A DNA stretch of 64,000 bases from Basidiobolus meristosporus CBS 931.73 (GCA_002104905.1 MCFE01000141.1:62001-126000), one strand, 5' to 3'. Numbered from the stretch's first letter, positions 45,705 through 57,611 are shown. Made by a program: numbers and translations. The notes: generated by a model from the sequence alone, not told the origin.

Positions 45705-48361
45705 CTCCGATCGGCCTATCCCGCACCTGATCTGACCAATCGGCCGTATGGAAGCCAGATCTGTACTTCAAATATGTAGAATACTTATCCCCCTCCTGCC
45801 CATAAATCCTAACCTGCCAACTGTCACTCTTTGTGGTGTTCTGGTCCACCTAGCTGTTGGCCAACCCTCATATCTAGATAAGCCTCCATCAAAGATGTAC
45901 TTGGGTAAATGTAAAATAGAAGCTCTCTTCATAGCCACCAGGACTTGACACACGATTTGTTGTTTGACCAAAGCCATCATTTGGACTCGGCCTTGAGCAG
46001 TGAGCACCACAAGTCCCACATACATATCAAGTCCAGCCTCACAGAGCATTCACTTCTCTATTGGATTAGGGAATTTGCCACTTGCCACTTGCACCCTAGG
46101 ACACTATCCAGAGATGAGATTGAGGCTGGTCTGTTTCATGGGGCTCAGCTCATGATTTCCATCCCAATTGAAGAATCCAGAATAATCATGTTTGTGGGAG
46201 AATTGTCAATGTGCCATTGGGTTTTTTCCTTGTGCTGTATAGAGTGGGGATGATCCAGGTGGAGTGACAGCAATACAGTATAAGTGGGTTGGCACGGGTG
46301 ATGGTGTGGATCTCCACATGCATGGGGACTCACAACAGCACACTGCCATCAGCAGAAACCACCAAAAATTCAACTCGAAGAAAATGACAACTAGGATGGA
46401 GGATCCATACAATATGTGCTGAATCCGATTAGTATGGGCATGGTTCCCTAAATATTGCTCCAATCCCACCACACGTCCACCCCACCCACCGAGGTCGTTC
46501 TAGATGCTGCAGCATCGACCACCGCTTTTACCACGACCAAACCATTGCCCATACACGAGCAAGTGCAAATCCATGGTGACAAATTTCCTAAACTGCATCC
46601 ATTTTCACCGATTTGCTCGTGGTGGGTGCCGCGAGGCCTAGGATGCCCCTTGGCATTGCCAATCCCCGTCGATCGATCCTCCAGGTGGGATGATCCCTCA
46701 TGTTGGGAGTTGACGCAGTACAATCGGATCCTCCTCCTTCCATCCTTTCACCCATCTGCGCGAACGCCGCTCCCTGGGTATCTCAAGGTTGACCAAGCCT
46801 ACCGCGCACCCATTGGTATGCCATCCGTATTGCCTCATCCTCTCCCATCATCCAGATACCAGGCACGCCCAGCTCATCGGATCACCAAGGTCACTTCCAA
46901 CAGCCATGTGATTCTTCGTGGGACAGCGCTGGTTTCCGGAAAACCCTGGGAGAATGTTCATGGTTGTTTAGTAGCGGTGCCAGATTCAACCACAAAAATC
47001 CCCCAGGAAAAGGCCGCTGATTGGCCCATACGAGATGCAGTACCACCAGGGATCGTAGCGCCAGTGCTTGATCGGTAGAATAGATGGGTTGTCGAGATAA
47101 AGGCCAACATTTCGATGTCCAAAAGCGGGATTCTGCCTACTCTGCCACTGGAAAAAGAAGCCCCCTAAGCACGAGTCATGCGATGGATTCATTTGACTGC
47201 TGCGCTCTGGTTACACCTCACCAATCGAGGGCGGCCATGAGTATGAGGAGCCGTATATGGGAATCCACTGTGGGATACCATGATGGCAGCTGATTCAGTG
47301 CAATTAGCCGCCGCGCCCGATACGTCTTTGTGGCAGGTGAGGGTGATTTGTTTTCTGGTATTCAGGTGGGCGCATTCTTCCAGGGAATGTAAGGCAAACT
47401 TGGTTGAGGGGGGGTGCGCGGATTACCCAGAAAGTAGGTCCGCTGATCACAGGAGCTGGCCCCTCTTCATCAAGCCCCTGATCTCCATCCACTGGATCAA
47501 AGACGCTGGGTAACAGAGGGTATATTCCGTGCAGAGCAAAAGCATCTGTTTCAGCGAACTGGTGGTGACCTTGCCAAATATGACTCAGCGGGCAGTGAGA
47601 TCGGGAATGGGAATGTAATGCTTGGGGGGATGCCATGGTCCTGATTTTGCAGGATGGTTGATTGTGTCCACCCACTCATGCTCTCACACATAGCAAGAGC
47701 CTTGGTTTCAAGAACCGGATATACTGCCAGACATCTAGCTGGAGGTTGCTACGCTGTAGAGCTCGCCGCGTAGGGGAAGCCCGTAGCAGGAGGTCCCTGC
47801 CCTTGAATACCACTAGAGCATGCAGTATGACCTAGCGATGCAGCATACATCAGCACCTCATGTGAGTCCCTTGTTTCGCCCCCTGGGATGAAAAAACAAA
47901 TTGGTTTCCCAATTGCCCTGCCGCCCAGTACTCACGCGGGCCATTTTCTGGATATGGGTGCCCCCATGCCATCCCGCAGCTGGATTTGGCCGAGCCGAAG
48001 TTCCATTTGTCTTTGTGTCTCCTCGCGCCATGATCCCCCGGTTGGCAATCAATCGACAGGGCGTGATTTCCAGGGTTTCTAGGATTCAACATCGGTTGTT
48101 TATTTACAAACATGCTTATTCAACGAGGCAATGATTGTTCTTACTAAATGGTCAACATCATTGTGATGTAAGATATCGCAAATGAGAGTGGGGATCAACC
48201 TTGTCACTTGGCTGGCAAATCATCTCTCGCGCATGCGATTGATCAGTAGGCTCAGTCCCGTTTGGCCGAGATGGATTAGAATTATCGGGGTGGTCACTCT
48301 GGACATCAGGTAGAAATACAGTTATTTTACATCAGGCTTGGCAAGCCCTCGGAGGATACCG
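45705..48361. other. Intergenic region of about 2.7 kb, no gene supported
   Basis: Open frames at 46,455-47,078 (plus, 207 codons) and 47,304-47,675 (minus, 123 codons) are the longest. Neither has a recognisable domain. A minus-strand stretch at 46,986-47,192 is rich in Trp and Tyr (KHWRYDPWWYCISYG), with a possible acceptor CTACTAAAC...CTCCCAG beyond it, but I could not assemble a convincing gene from it. A decayed gene is possible. Confidence 0.4.
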
Positions 48362-49198
48362 CTAATTCGCAGTATCCCAGGTACTAAAGTGGTGGGAGAG
48401 TAGGGAGGGTCTGTTGGCAGTGTAGAAATCGTCGCGTCGCGGGAGGTAGTAACGCTGCTTTAACGGGCGTAGAATCTTGTTGGCCTTGATCATACTGGAC
48501 TCGGCGAGGCTGATTCGCAGATATTCCTGGTTAGAGCGGATGTTCCGTGGCCCCGATAGGCGAGGTGGAAGGAGCTCCTCAAAATCGTACTTCCGCTCCT
48601 TGATTCGGCTCGAGGGATCGGTGGATGGGCAGATGCCGTAGCTGTCCGGGGTTTCGTAGTTGCCCGCAAATCCCTGGCAGTGCGGGCCTTTCCCATGCCG
48701 ACATAACAGTTCGTTGGTGTATTTGATAAAGAGTGCTTTGGTGGGGTGAACCATCGCTACGAGCGTTTCCCGAGCTCGTTTCAATATCGTATCTGGTCGA
48801 GGCTCTCGTCGGTTGACCCCAGGGCATGCGTCAAGTGGGTTGGCGGACAGGGTTACACACAAGATGTTGGAGACGCCATCATCTTTGATGGGTAGCTCCG
48901 TGTAGGAGAATGGACATACGGAAACGGTTCCATGGAGGGCAGCCTCGTTCGAAAAGTCCGGGTGCTGTCCACCTAGGCTGGTCGAATTAGATATGTATAC
49001 AGGGGAGTTCAGCTTGCTCCAGCACTCGGAAGATACCGTCAGCACGGGTAGCACTGGGGAGGCTTTGGCGCTGATGGAGTCTCGAAATATGGTGGGTTGG
49101 GGGGTGACTTTGGGCGGGGTGGATCTACGCTGCTTTTTGGATTTACTAGCGCTACTACTTTGATTCTTCGACTTGAGGAACAAACGACCGCGGTCCAT
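48362..49198 (-). CDS. Conserved-looking protein of unknown function, 278 residues
   Basis: Single-exon open frame with a good start context (CATCATGGAC). A TATAAATA box lies 73-80 bp upstream, and the probable leader is rich in C and T. The N-terminus (residues 1-30) is basic and Ser/Lys-rich (KSKNQSSSASKSKKQRR), suggesting a nuclear or disordered segment. No signal peptide or membrane span is evident. The middle has several cysteines (residues 98, 113, 124, 164, 173, 189). The C-terminal third is charged, with ESSMIKANKILRPLKQRYYL followed by PRRDDFY. This block looks like a conserved motif, but I cannot name the family. Its open length, codon composition and promoter signals support a real gene. 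Its neighbours give no hint of function. Confidence 0.72.
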   Translation of the reverse strand: MDRGRLFLKSKNQSSSASKSKKQRRSTPPKVTPQPTIFRDSISAKASPVLPVLTVSSECWSKLNSPVYISNSTSLGGQHPDFSNEAALHGTVSVCPFSYTELPIKDDGVSNILCVTLSANPLDACPGVNRREPRPDTILKRARETLVAMVHPTKALFIKYTNELLCRHGKGPHCQGFAGNYETPDSYGICPSTDPSSRIKERKYDFEELLPPRLSGPRNIRSNQEYLRISLAESSMIKANKILRPLKQRYYLPRRDDFYTANRPSLLSHHFSTWDTAN

Positions 49199-49270
49199 GA
49201 TGTACTAGGCGGAGAGGATAGGAGGTGGTGAGGTGTGGGAGAATTTCTGTCCATGGCAGGGCTGTGGCTA

Positions 49271-49278
49271 TATTTATA
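49271..49278 (-). promoter_or_regulatory. TATA box of the 278-residue gene
   Basis: TATAAATA on the minus strand, 73-80 bp before the start codon at 49,198, followed by a CT-rich leader (CACCTCACCACCTCCTATCC). Confidence 0.6.
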
Positions 49279-50296
49279 TGCGCAGACCAGGCCTGATTTC
49301 GCTTCTCACGAACTATTATTTACCTATCTTGTAGGGACCCACTCATGCCTGGTGAGCCCATTGGCTGGCTTATATTACATTCAATTGAATCGTGATGGTT
49401 AATGTTGGGAGGATTGAATTGAATTCTTAAATAGGCGTACGATAAGGGTGTGCGTTTCGGGTCCGGCTTTTCTTCAGAGGGCAGCTTCGATCAGATATAT
49501 TAGTCGATGTGTACTCTATATGTGCCCATGGATGTCACCAACAGATTTGGTGAAGCTGCATGGTGGTGGTAACCACTTGAACCCTCGATAGCACAACATG
49601 AAGTGTCTGGCAACCCGTATCAGTGAGCGCTTGGAATCGCCGACAATAGGCTGGTGTATGGGCTGTGTACCGTCATGACCCATATGGCACCACTGCTCCA
49701 ACATCAACAGACATGCTCCAAATATCCAGGGTCCACAAGAATCCGATATCCCGTCTGGTGCTATGTGTATTTCCCGAACTGATAGGGTCTGAGGTGTTTC
49801 ATTGTGTTGCGCGTGTTTCCTGATTATGTGATCACAGATCCCGGGGATCGCTCAGCTTCTATCTGCTGTTTCAAAGCGGTGTTCAGCAACAGCCATTAGG
49901 AGCAGCTGACACGGTGGGTGCTGCCCACTGAAGATATATGTGAGATACATCCTGCATGAAGATGCTCATTCAATTTTCAGACCTTCGCTTCACACCACGG
50001 ATGCCGATGCGTGGTGTTCCAGATCAGTTTGAGCATAAGCTCGGAGCTCAAGCATCGATGAGTTTATCTCGCATCGACAGATCACAAAAGCTTATTCTGC
50101 ATGAGTCGTGTAGCCACCAAGCCAGCATACCTCACAAACACCTCTGACCTATCCTAGTGGAGTAGCTGAGCACCGCTGGTGTTGTCCGCCTTCCCTTGTG
50201 ATGCGTTACGTCATGGGAATCTCCCTCCAGCTAATCCTATTGCGTCGTGGCAAGTGAACAGCAACCAGGCATCGGTTGTTTGGCTAGTCAACTGGT
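49279..50296. other. Intergenic region, nothing recognised
   Basis: No open frame above 63 codons and no repeat similarity to the flanking transposon regions. It may hold divergent promoters. Confidence 0.4.
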
Positions 50297-50941
50297 ATGT
50301 TGACTAAGAGTCACCACAGAGAACAATCCCATGGAGGTAGACCGACGCTGTGCTCCAGTCAGATCGGGTTCTCACACCTCCATTCCATTCTCAGGGTTGA
50401 TAAGCATTCAATTGCAACATTAACCAAGCATATTCGCACCCACAGCATATGGATTCCTGCTGCATACCCATCCAATTTGAAATCAAGCAGCCAGATGTCA
50501 GTCATTTGCGTAATATGTTCTCAGCATAGTCAGGTGCTCGTATCCAGATCCCGCATCCATTCCCTTCATGCCTTATCGTTAGCACGGGCAAACAGTGTGG
50601 ATGCTGCAGAAGCTGGGGGCAGATGTAAACCTCGCTTGTTGCCAAGTTTCAAGCCATGTCAGGTGATGCTCCGCTCTACTGAATGGGATGCATCGGAGAT
50701 TTCTTCCATGAGTTCTGAACGAACCCTGACTGACTTGAAACCGAGCCACATCGTAAGCCCGTCATCGATCCTCTGCGCTGCGCGACCTTCTGGTCTAGCC
50801 CGAGAACTAGCTCAACAGTAAGTTTGGGTTTGCACGCTATCTTGCATCCAGAACTCCGGAATATCTCGTAACCCTATTCCCAGGGTGACAATCGAGTGGT
50901 CATGTGGTCAACCAGATTCCCTATTCAAAACCCCAGTTTGA
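50297..50941 (+). CDS. Doubtful two-exon ORF, 192 residues, no family recognised
   Basis: The open frame starting at ATG 50,297 has 174 codons. Just before its stop lies a strong donor, CAACA|GTAAGT (50,818), and 66 nt later CGTAACCCTATTCCCAG (acceptor 50,883). Splicing gives exons 50,297-50,817 and 50,884-50,941 and replaces the immediate stop with an 18-residue tail (VTIEWSCGQPDSLFKTPV). The protein is Ser-rich with scattered His and Cys and shows no motif, signal peptide or membrane span. The good intron argues for a gene, the lack of any recognisable feature argues against; it may be a lineage-specific gene or chance. Confidence 0.28.
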
Positions 50942-51803
50942 ATCATTCAGTGGATCAATAAACAGAGAGAATAAAGGGTGTTCAGGATCGTTTTCTATCC
51001 ACAGTTGATAGAGGAATGTGAAACGGTGCCTACACCAATTGACACGAGTCTCTAGCTATCTGGGCTGCGATACCGTCTAACTCTTCGGGATCCTATTATC
51101 AGCGCGCTGCAAAGGCTTCATCTGTATCTGGTGTAGCACTTCCCGCCGCAAATGCTGGATAGGTTTCTAGTAGAGAAACAGAGGTTTCAGTCCGAATTCC
51201 CTCCTTCGTGTGCTGAACAACCATCTTTAGAATAGCTGAGCTTGTTTGTATGCAATATTGGCCCATTCGAGGGTTTCGTGGAGTTCTCCACTGGTCCAGA
51301 ACGAGGATGGCTTTAATGTCAACAGATGAGCTGGCTGTTGTGCCCCATCACATTGGCGAAGTCAGTGCTAACAGGATAAAGATAAACAGCTGTCCCTGGC
51401 AAAGCTTGATTTTCGTAAATATCTCAAACCAGCTCAAGGGAGTAAGGGGCGACTATATTTAACTGCAAATTCGGTTGGCTACTCTTGGATGCTGCTGACG
51501 TCCGACCCGGCATTTGATAGAGAACTGACGGCGAGACTCGGTTACGAAACAAGCATACCAGCCATCGCGTATCTAAACAACTTTATTGTATGGTTCTGTG
51601 AACACAGCTAGATCTGAGCAGCTGATAAATCGAGAGGCTGCTCAACAAGCACTTCTACGAACAGCACCGATCACCCAATTAACAATACATTAATGATTCC
51701 ATCTGTGAGTGTTTGCGGGAATTACTGGTCTGTAGAACTGCTAGAGCAAAACAGGCTGGCTCTGGGGAACTGCGGAGATTCTATCGGTGCGAGCTGAAGG
51801 ATA
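50942..51803. other. Intergenic region, nothing recognised
   Basis: It contains the 3' flanks of the doubtful ORF and of the PAP2 gene. No open frame with a motif was seen. Confidence 0.4.
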
Positions 51804-53031
51804 TCAGGGGGAAAGCCCTTCAGAGTTCAATTGCCTCATGTTGGCTTCTGTCACTGTCACCCCTTCCATTCTCGCCCAGTCCTGGCTGTTACTCCCTGGG
51901 ACTTCTACCTTCCTGGCTATCGGACGAGGTATTCTTGGTGAGAAAGGCTTGTGACACTCAGGTGAGCCTAGCTGAGGGTAATACTGTCTATAGGAGAAGT
52001 AGGCACAGCAGATTCCTGGCATGATGGGGTAAGTAGGGTCATGATGATGGCTAGGAGGTTTAGGAGTGCATACCAATAAGCGCACCTACTGTCACATCCT
52101 GCCAATGATGACGATAGTCGCATATTCTTGACACGCCTATCAAAGCCGCACCGACCATTGGCCCGATTGAAACGAAGCTTTTATATGTGTGACCTCTTTC
52201 GTCGAACAGGTGCAGTTTTCCGGCCAGGAAGCATGAGAGAAAAGTCAAACCTGCGAAGCTTACTGAAACAAGAGAATTAGATGAAGAGTTAGTTAGACAC
52301 CTGAAGTACGCACTCACAGGAGGTGTGGCCGCTTGGGAAGCTTTTCATCCCGTCGGTAAACACATACGCGTTCGTTTGAGTGCACACGTCGACAGAGGTT
52401 AATCCCAACGGCGGGTCTTTTGGCTCTTGCCCATTCTCCAGCATAGGCTGACAGCGCGAGATGAAATCAGGACGGTGTCTGCCGACGGTAACCTGAGAGG
52501 CGTATGAATAGTGAGCAAATGGAGCTATATGAGTGATAGTAACGCTTGCTAACCTTGAGCACATGTGTTATCATTAATGTTAGGGTCATGGCCAAGCACA
52601 ATCCTAAAATGACAGATTAACGGGGGTTCCATCACAATAAACGGGCTTTCCTCACCAAGCATTGAATTGTGGCAGTCGTAAGGACTTCTTCGAATCAGCA
52701 GCGAGACAAGTGCCATCAGAATGAGCGGGAGGACAAAGACTAGGACCTGTGGATGGGCCCTGGTTAGTAACCAGCTCGAAGCAAAATCAGGAGCAAAGGG
52801 AACCCTTCTTACAGCAGCCAAGCTCATCGGAATGGTGTCATACTGCTTGTGTGGAAAGCTTATTGACTTGTTGTCGAGAGAAAACAGGCGGTGGAACGGG
52901 GGGATTTTGTCCACCAAGAAAAACCCCAAGGCAAGAAGCCCGACGATCACCCAATCGACAAAGTATGACAAAATCAGGGTCTTCAGATGGCCCGGAGGAT
53001 AATCATTCTTGAAAATTGGATTTTTAGCCAT
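51804..53031 (-). CDS. PAP2-family lipid phosphate phosphatase (DPP1/LPP type), six exons
   Basis: Exons on the minus strand are 53,031-52,813, 52,746-52,656, 52,603-52,554, 52,492-52,318, 52,262-52,074 and 52,015-51,804. The introns are 66, 52, 61, 55 and 58 nt, all GT..AG. The joined frame gives 311 residues, typical for the family. All three phosphatase motifs are complete: K120-x6-RP128, PSGH (173-176) and SR-x5-H-x3-D (223-234). Hydrophobic spans lie near residues 23-41, 74-92, 103-119, 181-193, 208-222 and 235-250, as in the six-span integral membrane enzymes. Such enzymes dephosphorylate phosphatidic acid and diacylglycerol pyrophosphate, usually in vacuolar or ER membranes. RIPPFHR-like KIPPFHRLFSL (42-52) and AYFSYRQYYP (246-255) are further family hallmarks. 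I chose ATG 53,031 because the family similarity starts there, although the frame is open upstream to 53,187. It looks intact. Confidence 0.93.
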
Positions 53032-54133
53032 CGCAAGAAGGGTAAGGAGAGAGGCGACAAGAGCGCTTGTGCTGCATGGGACATATTTAAGTGGCGGCGT
53101 AGGGAGTGGCCAATGTGTAGATCTATTGATGAAGCAATTTGTCTCAGGCATCGGGCTGTTTAACTCCTTCATGAAATGGCCAAACAAATATGCCGAGTAG
53201 GACAGGCCACATCATAGCCTATTGATTACTGGAGACCATTCATAGTCGCCGGGAATGTGGATGGGATTTGTAGAGGCTCTCCTGCATCATGAAATCAGTT
53301 GTTTGAATCGTGCAGCACCTAATCAACTATAAGGCACCAGTGATGGCTTGAAGCCTAATGCTGAGATGACTAGCCAACCATTTTTGGCTTAAGCGGAGGT
53401 GGGGATGATTGGCCACTAAGCTGGATAGACGAATAAACACCATAGCCAATCATCTCCATCAATTTGCTTATCCAGGGCAGCTCCGCATTCATGGCAGCAA
53501 CCAGCCTTGCTTTCAACAGAAATATTGCCAACAATCCGCCGTTCAATGGATGGCCCTGCGTCTTGACAGGAGCGCATGATCGGACTAATGAGGCTACCCC
53601 CAGCACTATGCCCCAATGTTGCTATCCTGCGATCGTCTCCTTGCCACTGGCAGCTACAACCCACACCTTGAAACAGGAAGCAGCCTCCGCCCAAAGGTAC
53701 AGATGCCCGGTTGCCATACAGACATTGGCCCATGTCTATAGTTAGCCTGGCCCCACACAAGCGCCTATCAAATGATGAGACATCGGCCATCCCGACACTC
53801 AATCTGTTAAATTTACCCAGCAAGAGCCTAACTCAAGCCGCTTACTGCGGTGGATTTGGACTATGTCCTTATTTGGAAGCTATGGCTAAATACATCGATG
53901 GTTGATCAGAAGCTGGGCAGTTAAGGGAAAACGGTGCATGTAGTTTGATTGATCCTACCCAATGGAATTTGATTGGATATCATGGGGGTTGGTTAGGCTT
54001 GCTTTGTGGGCCCTTGTTGAGTGCAATGGCTACCGAACGATTGGCCATCTCTATCCTTGTTTATGCTGGTGTGCTCTCGGTGGCTCTTTAAATTGTGCAG
54101 GGTTACGAGAAACAATATTCACAGCCCGAAAGT
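53032..54133. other. Intergenic region between divergent PAP2 and methyltransferase genes
   Basis: About 1.1 kb that should contain both promoters. The minus-strand frame 53,416-53,823 includes IATLGHSAGGSL, which resembles an esterase nucleophile elbow (G-H-S-A-G). No other alpha/beta-hydrolase landmark is present in any frame, so I do not call a gene. Confidence 0.45.
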
Positions 54134-55056
54134 ATGACAGTTATCCCCACTGTAGAGAGAAATCGGACCAAGAGAAAGGTGGTCTACGTCCCTCAAATGG
54201 ATGAGTTCTATAACCAGTGGTCAGAAGTGTGTTAACTATGCCTTCAGTTCGACTTACTCGATGCCATTTACTAACCAAAGCATCGCTTCTCCAGGTGTAT
54301 GATAATGATGGAAACGTCCTTCAACAGCTAGATGACTATCGCTTCAAATACACCTTGCCTAGGCTGATGGAAGAAATGGCTCTTAGTTCTTCTAAGAAAA
54401 AGATTCGCATTTTGGATTTTGGGTGTGGAACTGGTAGAAATCTTACAAGTTTCATGGGAATGCAGAAAGACATCCCCGGTTCAACATTTGCCAACCAAGG
54501 TGGACTCTGGACCGAGGTTGAGCTGGTGGCGATGGACATTTCTCAAGGCATGATGTCTAAAGCTCAAGCGAAAATAGCCGAGCTAAACTCACTTCCTAGC
54601 CGGCCTGACTGCAACTGTCACCTATCCTTTACCTGGCTGCTTTATGATATATTGTCGCAGCTTCCTGTTCCACCGATGGCCAAAAACATTGACATCATAT
54701 ATAGCACTCTTGTCCTGGAACATTTGCCCGAGCCTTGTCACTTTTTCAAATTCGCCAGACAATGCATCAACCCAGAGACCGGAAAGCTGTATATCTCCAA
54801 TATGCATCCAGATATGGGAGAAGGTACAAGTGCTGGCTACTACAATACTGATACGGGTGAGAAGGTCGTGGGATATTCTGCCAATCATCCGATTGAAAAC
54901 TTGATAGAGTTAGCCGAAGAGCACGGTTTCAAACTTTTAGAGAGGATTGAAGATGAGGTGAGAGATGCTGACCACGTGGGGCAATTGGGCCACAGAGCAC
55001 AGAAGTGGATTGGTGTTAGATTGTTGGTCATGCTGGTTTTCGGGATTGGTAAATAA
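54134..55056 (+). CDS. Class I SAM-dependent methyltransferase, two exons
   Basis: Exon 1 is 54,134-54,226 and exon 2 is 54,295-55,056. The 68-nt intron has a GTGTGT donor and a TTTACTAACC branch point before CTCCAG. The product is 284 residues. The N-terminal segment FYNQWSEVYDNDGNVLQQLD (residues 25-44) spans the splice junction and is typical of this methyltransferase group. Motif I is ILDFGCGTGRNL (70-81). The acidic residue after strand 2 is Asp112 in ELVAMDIS. The motif IV-like IDIIYSTLVLEHLPEP precedes a GKLYISNMHP post-motif. This is a soluble Methyltransf_11/25-type fold, and the substrate cannot be told. The last residues (VRLLVMLVFGIGK) are hydrophobic. It is transcribed away from the PAP2 gene. 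No other secondary-metabolism genes are nearby, so a cluster role is not supported. Confidence 0.9.
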
Positions 55057-55676
55057 GCTGTCTTGATGCAAAGTTTACATATCAACTATCAATTAAAATA
55101 TTAAGCCCTAAATAATTTCCTAGTTGCTGGCCGCCGTTGATAGAATCCATGATTTAGTAATTGGTCTAGATATTCGCCAATTGTTTGAGTTAGCCCCGAA
55201 AATTAGCAATGCTTTCAAACTCGTCTAAATATGCTTGGGGTTTGCAACATTCTGTGATCTTTTTTGGCAGACTCCTGCTAAAAACTCAGTAAATCTCATC
55301 TAAAAAGAGTGCAATTTTTGCTGTCTACCTTGTAAATCCACAAAATCTAGCCCTACATGTTGTAAATTTTGTAGTTACATAACAAAATTTCTGTGAGAAA
55401 ATCCAAGCATGGATTTCATTTAGTATTTTACTGGTATCTCTCAGTCTATTCTTCATGTGTGAGTATCTCTGAGGCTGGTTACCATATTTGGCATGAGAAT
55501 TACTCAGGCACAATCCCTTTGAGGATATATGGCTACTTGTCCCCAAGGTGGTTAGGATGTCAGATAGTGAAGGCAGACACTTTAGAGAAAATTGGATTTC
55601 CAATGATACTGTGCTAGGTGTGGCAATTTTTCCATATGGTGTACAGTTAGAGCTTGTGCTTGGATAAAACACAATA
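55057..55676. other. Right border of the gene island; no gene
   Basis: AT content rises sharply after the methyltransferase stop. 55,325-55,672 has open frames on both strands without motifs. It is probably decayed repeat DNA. Confidence 0.4.
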
Positions 55677-55768
55677 TGCTGTCAAAGTTTTGGAGATATT
55701 GGAAGTGATTGGGAGAACAAGTAGATTATGTGGTTTCCCTTAATGATTAATTGCATATTATAGTAATA
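55677..55768 (-). repeat. Copia LTR fragment, minus orientation
   Basis: About 92 bp matching the LTR 3' end in reverse (TGCTGTCAAAGTTTTGGAG for TGTTGTAAGAGTCTTGGAG). It directly abuts a plus-strand LTR. Confidence 0.7.
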
Positions 55769-56116
55769 TATTATAAAAGTTTATATTTCCATCTAAATAT
55801 TCACTCTACTTAGTTACTTAGATCATTACCTACAAATCTTAGAGAATCCTCACCAAATTCCTTGCTGGGATTTACTTAGAATATTCTTGCCAAAATATCA
55901 TGTACCCAAAATATGAAAGTTCTCATAGTGGTCCAAACAGCCCCAAACCTTACCCACATGCTCTTGGGATGTTCCCAAGCCTATCTTACATGCTTTTATG
56001 CCAAGACCATGCAAAAGTACAAGTACCACTTTTACATTCAATCAGTCATTGAGTGAAACCCATATAATCTACTTGTTCTCACAATCACCTCTAGTATTTT
56101 CAAGACTATTACAACA
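55769..56116 (+). repeat. 5' LTR of Copia copy H
   Basis: 348 bp; diverged start TATTATAAAAG, end TTACAACA, followed by the primer-binding site GGTTATGAGTCCC. Confidence 0.8.
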
Positions 56117-57262
56117 GGTTATGAGTCCCAAGCTGTTACACCCTGCAATGTCAAATACCGCAATCACTGAATTTTCTCCCTCTGCAGTAAGTTGGATGGA
56201 TCTAACTACCAGGTATGGAAGGTGAAGATGAAGATACTGCTACAAGAAAGAGACCTTTGGGACATTATTATGGGAGATGAATGCCCTCCTAAAGATGTAG
56301 GTGAGGAAGCCTTCAAGTCTTGGAAGAGCAATCAAAGTGCCTTTAACTGCACTTGCCTTATTGTTAGAGACAAAATGTTAATTCAATGCTCATGAGCAAA
56401 AATGTCAAAGAATACCTGGAAGGTACCAGAAGAAGCCTACCAGCCATGTTCAGCTGCCAAGAAAATGTATTGTAGCCAAAGATGCTTTACTACAAAGATG
56501 CTGCCAGGAGAATAAAAGAAAAATCCAATTAATAGAATTGCCCTGCTTGTGGATGAGATGGAATCTGTGGGCACACCAACTACTGGCAAAGATGTGATAG
56601 TTACCATCCTGAATAGCCCAAGAGACAAGTTCCAGGGCATTGTATCAGCCCTAGAGTCCAGAATTGAAGATTTGACCTTAAATTACATATATGGAAGGCT
56701 CCTGGATGAATTGAGTATCACAGAATCTTTATAAGTTTATTGATTTTCATCATATCTGGAGGCCAACATAAGTCCCTATAAAATGTAATAGTAACCTATT
56801 TTGCAGCTATTCCAAAAGGAAAGGACACACATCAGACTGGTGCATCAAAAAGAGAGATAGTAAGCAGAAAAGGCCTGAATATTGAATTGCTGCAACAGCA
56901 GAAAATAGAATATTCATATCTGCACTGAATATGACCACAAACAAAGTTTCTTCAACATGGTATATTTACTCTGGAGCATTGCAACACTTTACATAACTAA
57001 AAGAATTTTTTACTCAATATCAAGAAATTTCATTCAAGAAGGTTTTCAATGGCGACAATGGAACACATGATACAGTGTGAGAAGGAACTATCCAAGTAAA
57101 CCTTACTAGCAGTGAAGGAAGCTGTATACTGACCTTCAAAGAAATACACTATATGCCAGAAATAGCCCAGAACCTCTATCTGTAAGCAAGGCCACAGCAG
57201 AAGGACTTGTTGTTAGCTTTGAAAATCTTGGATGCAGGATCACTGATCAAAATGGCTCCCAT
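56117..57262 (+). mobile_element. Ty1/copia copy H, gag to pre-integrase, with misplaced pre-integrase piece
   Basis: Gag spans 56,121-56,715 (open frames 56,192-56,395 and 56,549-56,734, with MDGSNYQVWKVKMKILLQER and ESVGTPTTGKD). After GRLLDE there is a ~70-bp piece homologous to the pre-integrase region (CATCATATCTGGAGGCC, 56,712-56,772). Then gag resumes at the CCHC knuckle (56,773) and runs through protease (WYIYSGA, Asp lost) to pre-integrase, where an LTR cuts it at 57,263. Stops are frequent. Confidence 0.75.
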
Positions 57263-57611
57263 TGTTGTAAGAATTTGTAATTCCACCTAAATATTCACCT
57301 AAATTAGTCACTTAGATCATTACCTTCAAATCCTAGAGAATACGGACCAAACTCCCTATTGTAATATACTTAGAATATATTCACCAAAATACCAGGTGCC
57401 CAGATAATAAAAATTCTCAAAGTTGTCCAAACAGCCCCAAACTTTGCACACATGCTCTTGGTACCTTCCTTAGTCTATTCTATAAGCTAGTAGTGCCAAG
57501 ACCATGTAAAAGTAGAAATACTACTTTTACATTCAATAAATCATCAATTTATAGCTATATAATCTACCTGTTCTCCCAATCACTGCCAATATCTCCAAGA
57601 CTCTTACAGCA
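57263..57611 (+). repeat. Copia LTR inserted in copy H
   Basis: 349 bp, TGTTGTAAGAATTTG...TTACAGCA. Its left neighbour is pre-integrase sequence of copy H and its right neighbour the 3' part of another LTR, so the flanks do not match and the locus has been rearranged. Confidence 0.8.

Noticed and set aside
46455-47078. 207-codon plus-strand ORF in the gene island
   Set aside because: No domain, no good start context and no splice signals that extend it. GC-rich DNA gives long chance frames.
53032-53187. Upstream start (53,187) for the PAP2 gene
   Set aside because: The frame is open, but the extra 52 residues lack family similarity. Related enzymes begin close to the segment starting at 53,031.
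53416-53823. Possible carboxylesterase because of GHSAGG
   Set aside because: Only the nucleophile-elbow motif is present. There is no oxyanion-hole region, catalytic acid or His segment in any frame nearby, so it is probably chance.
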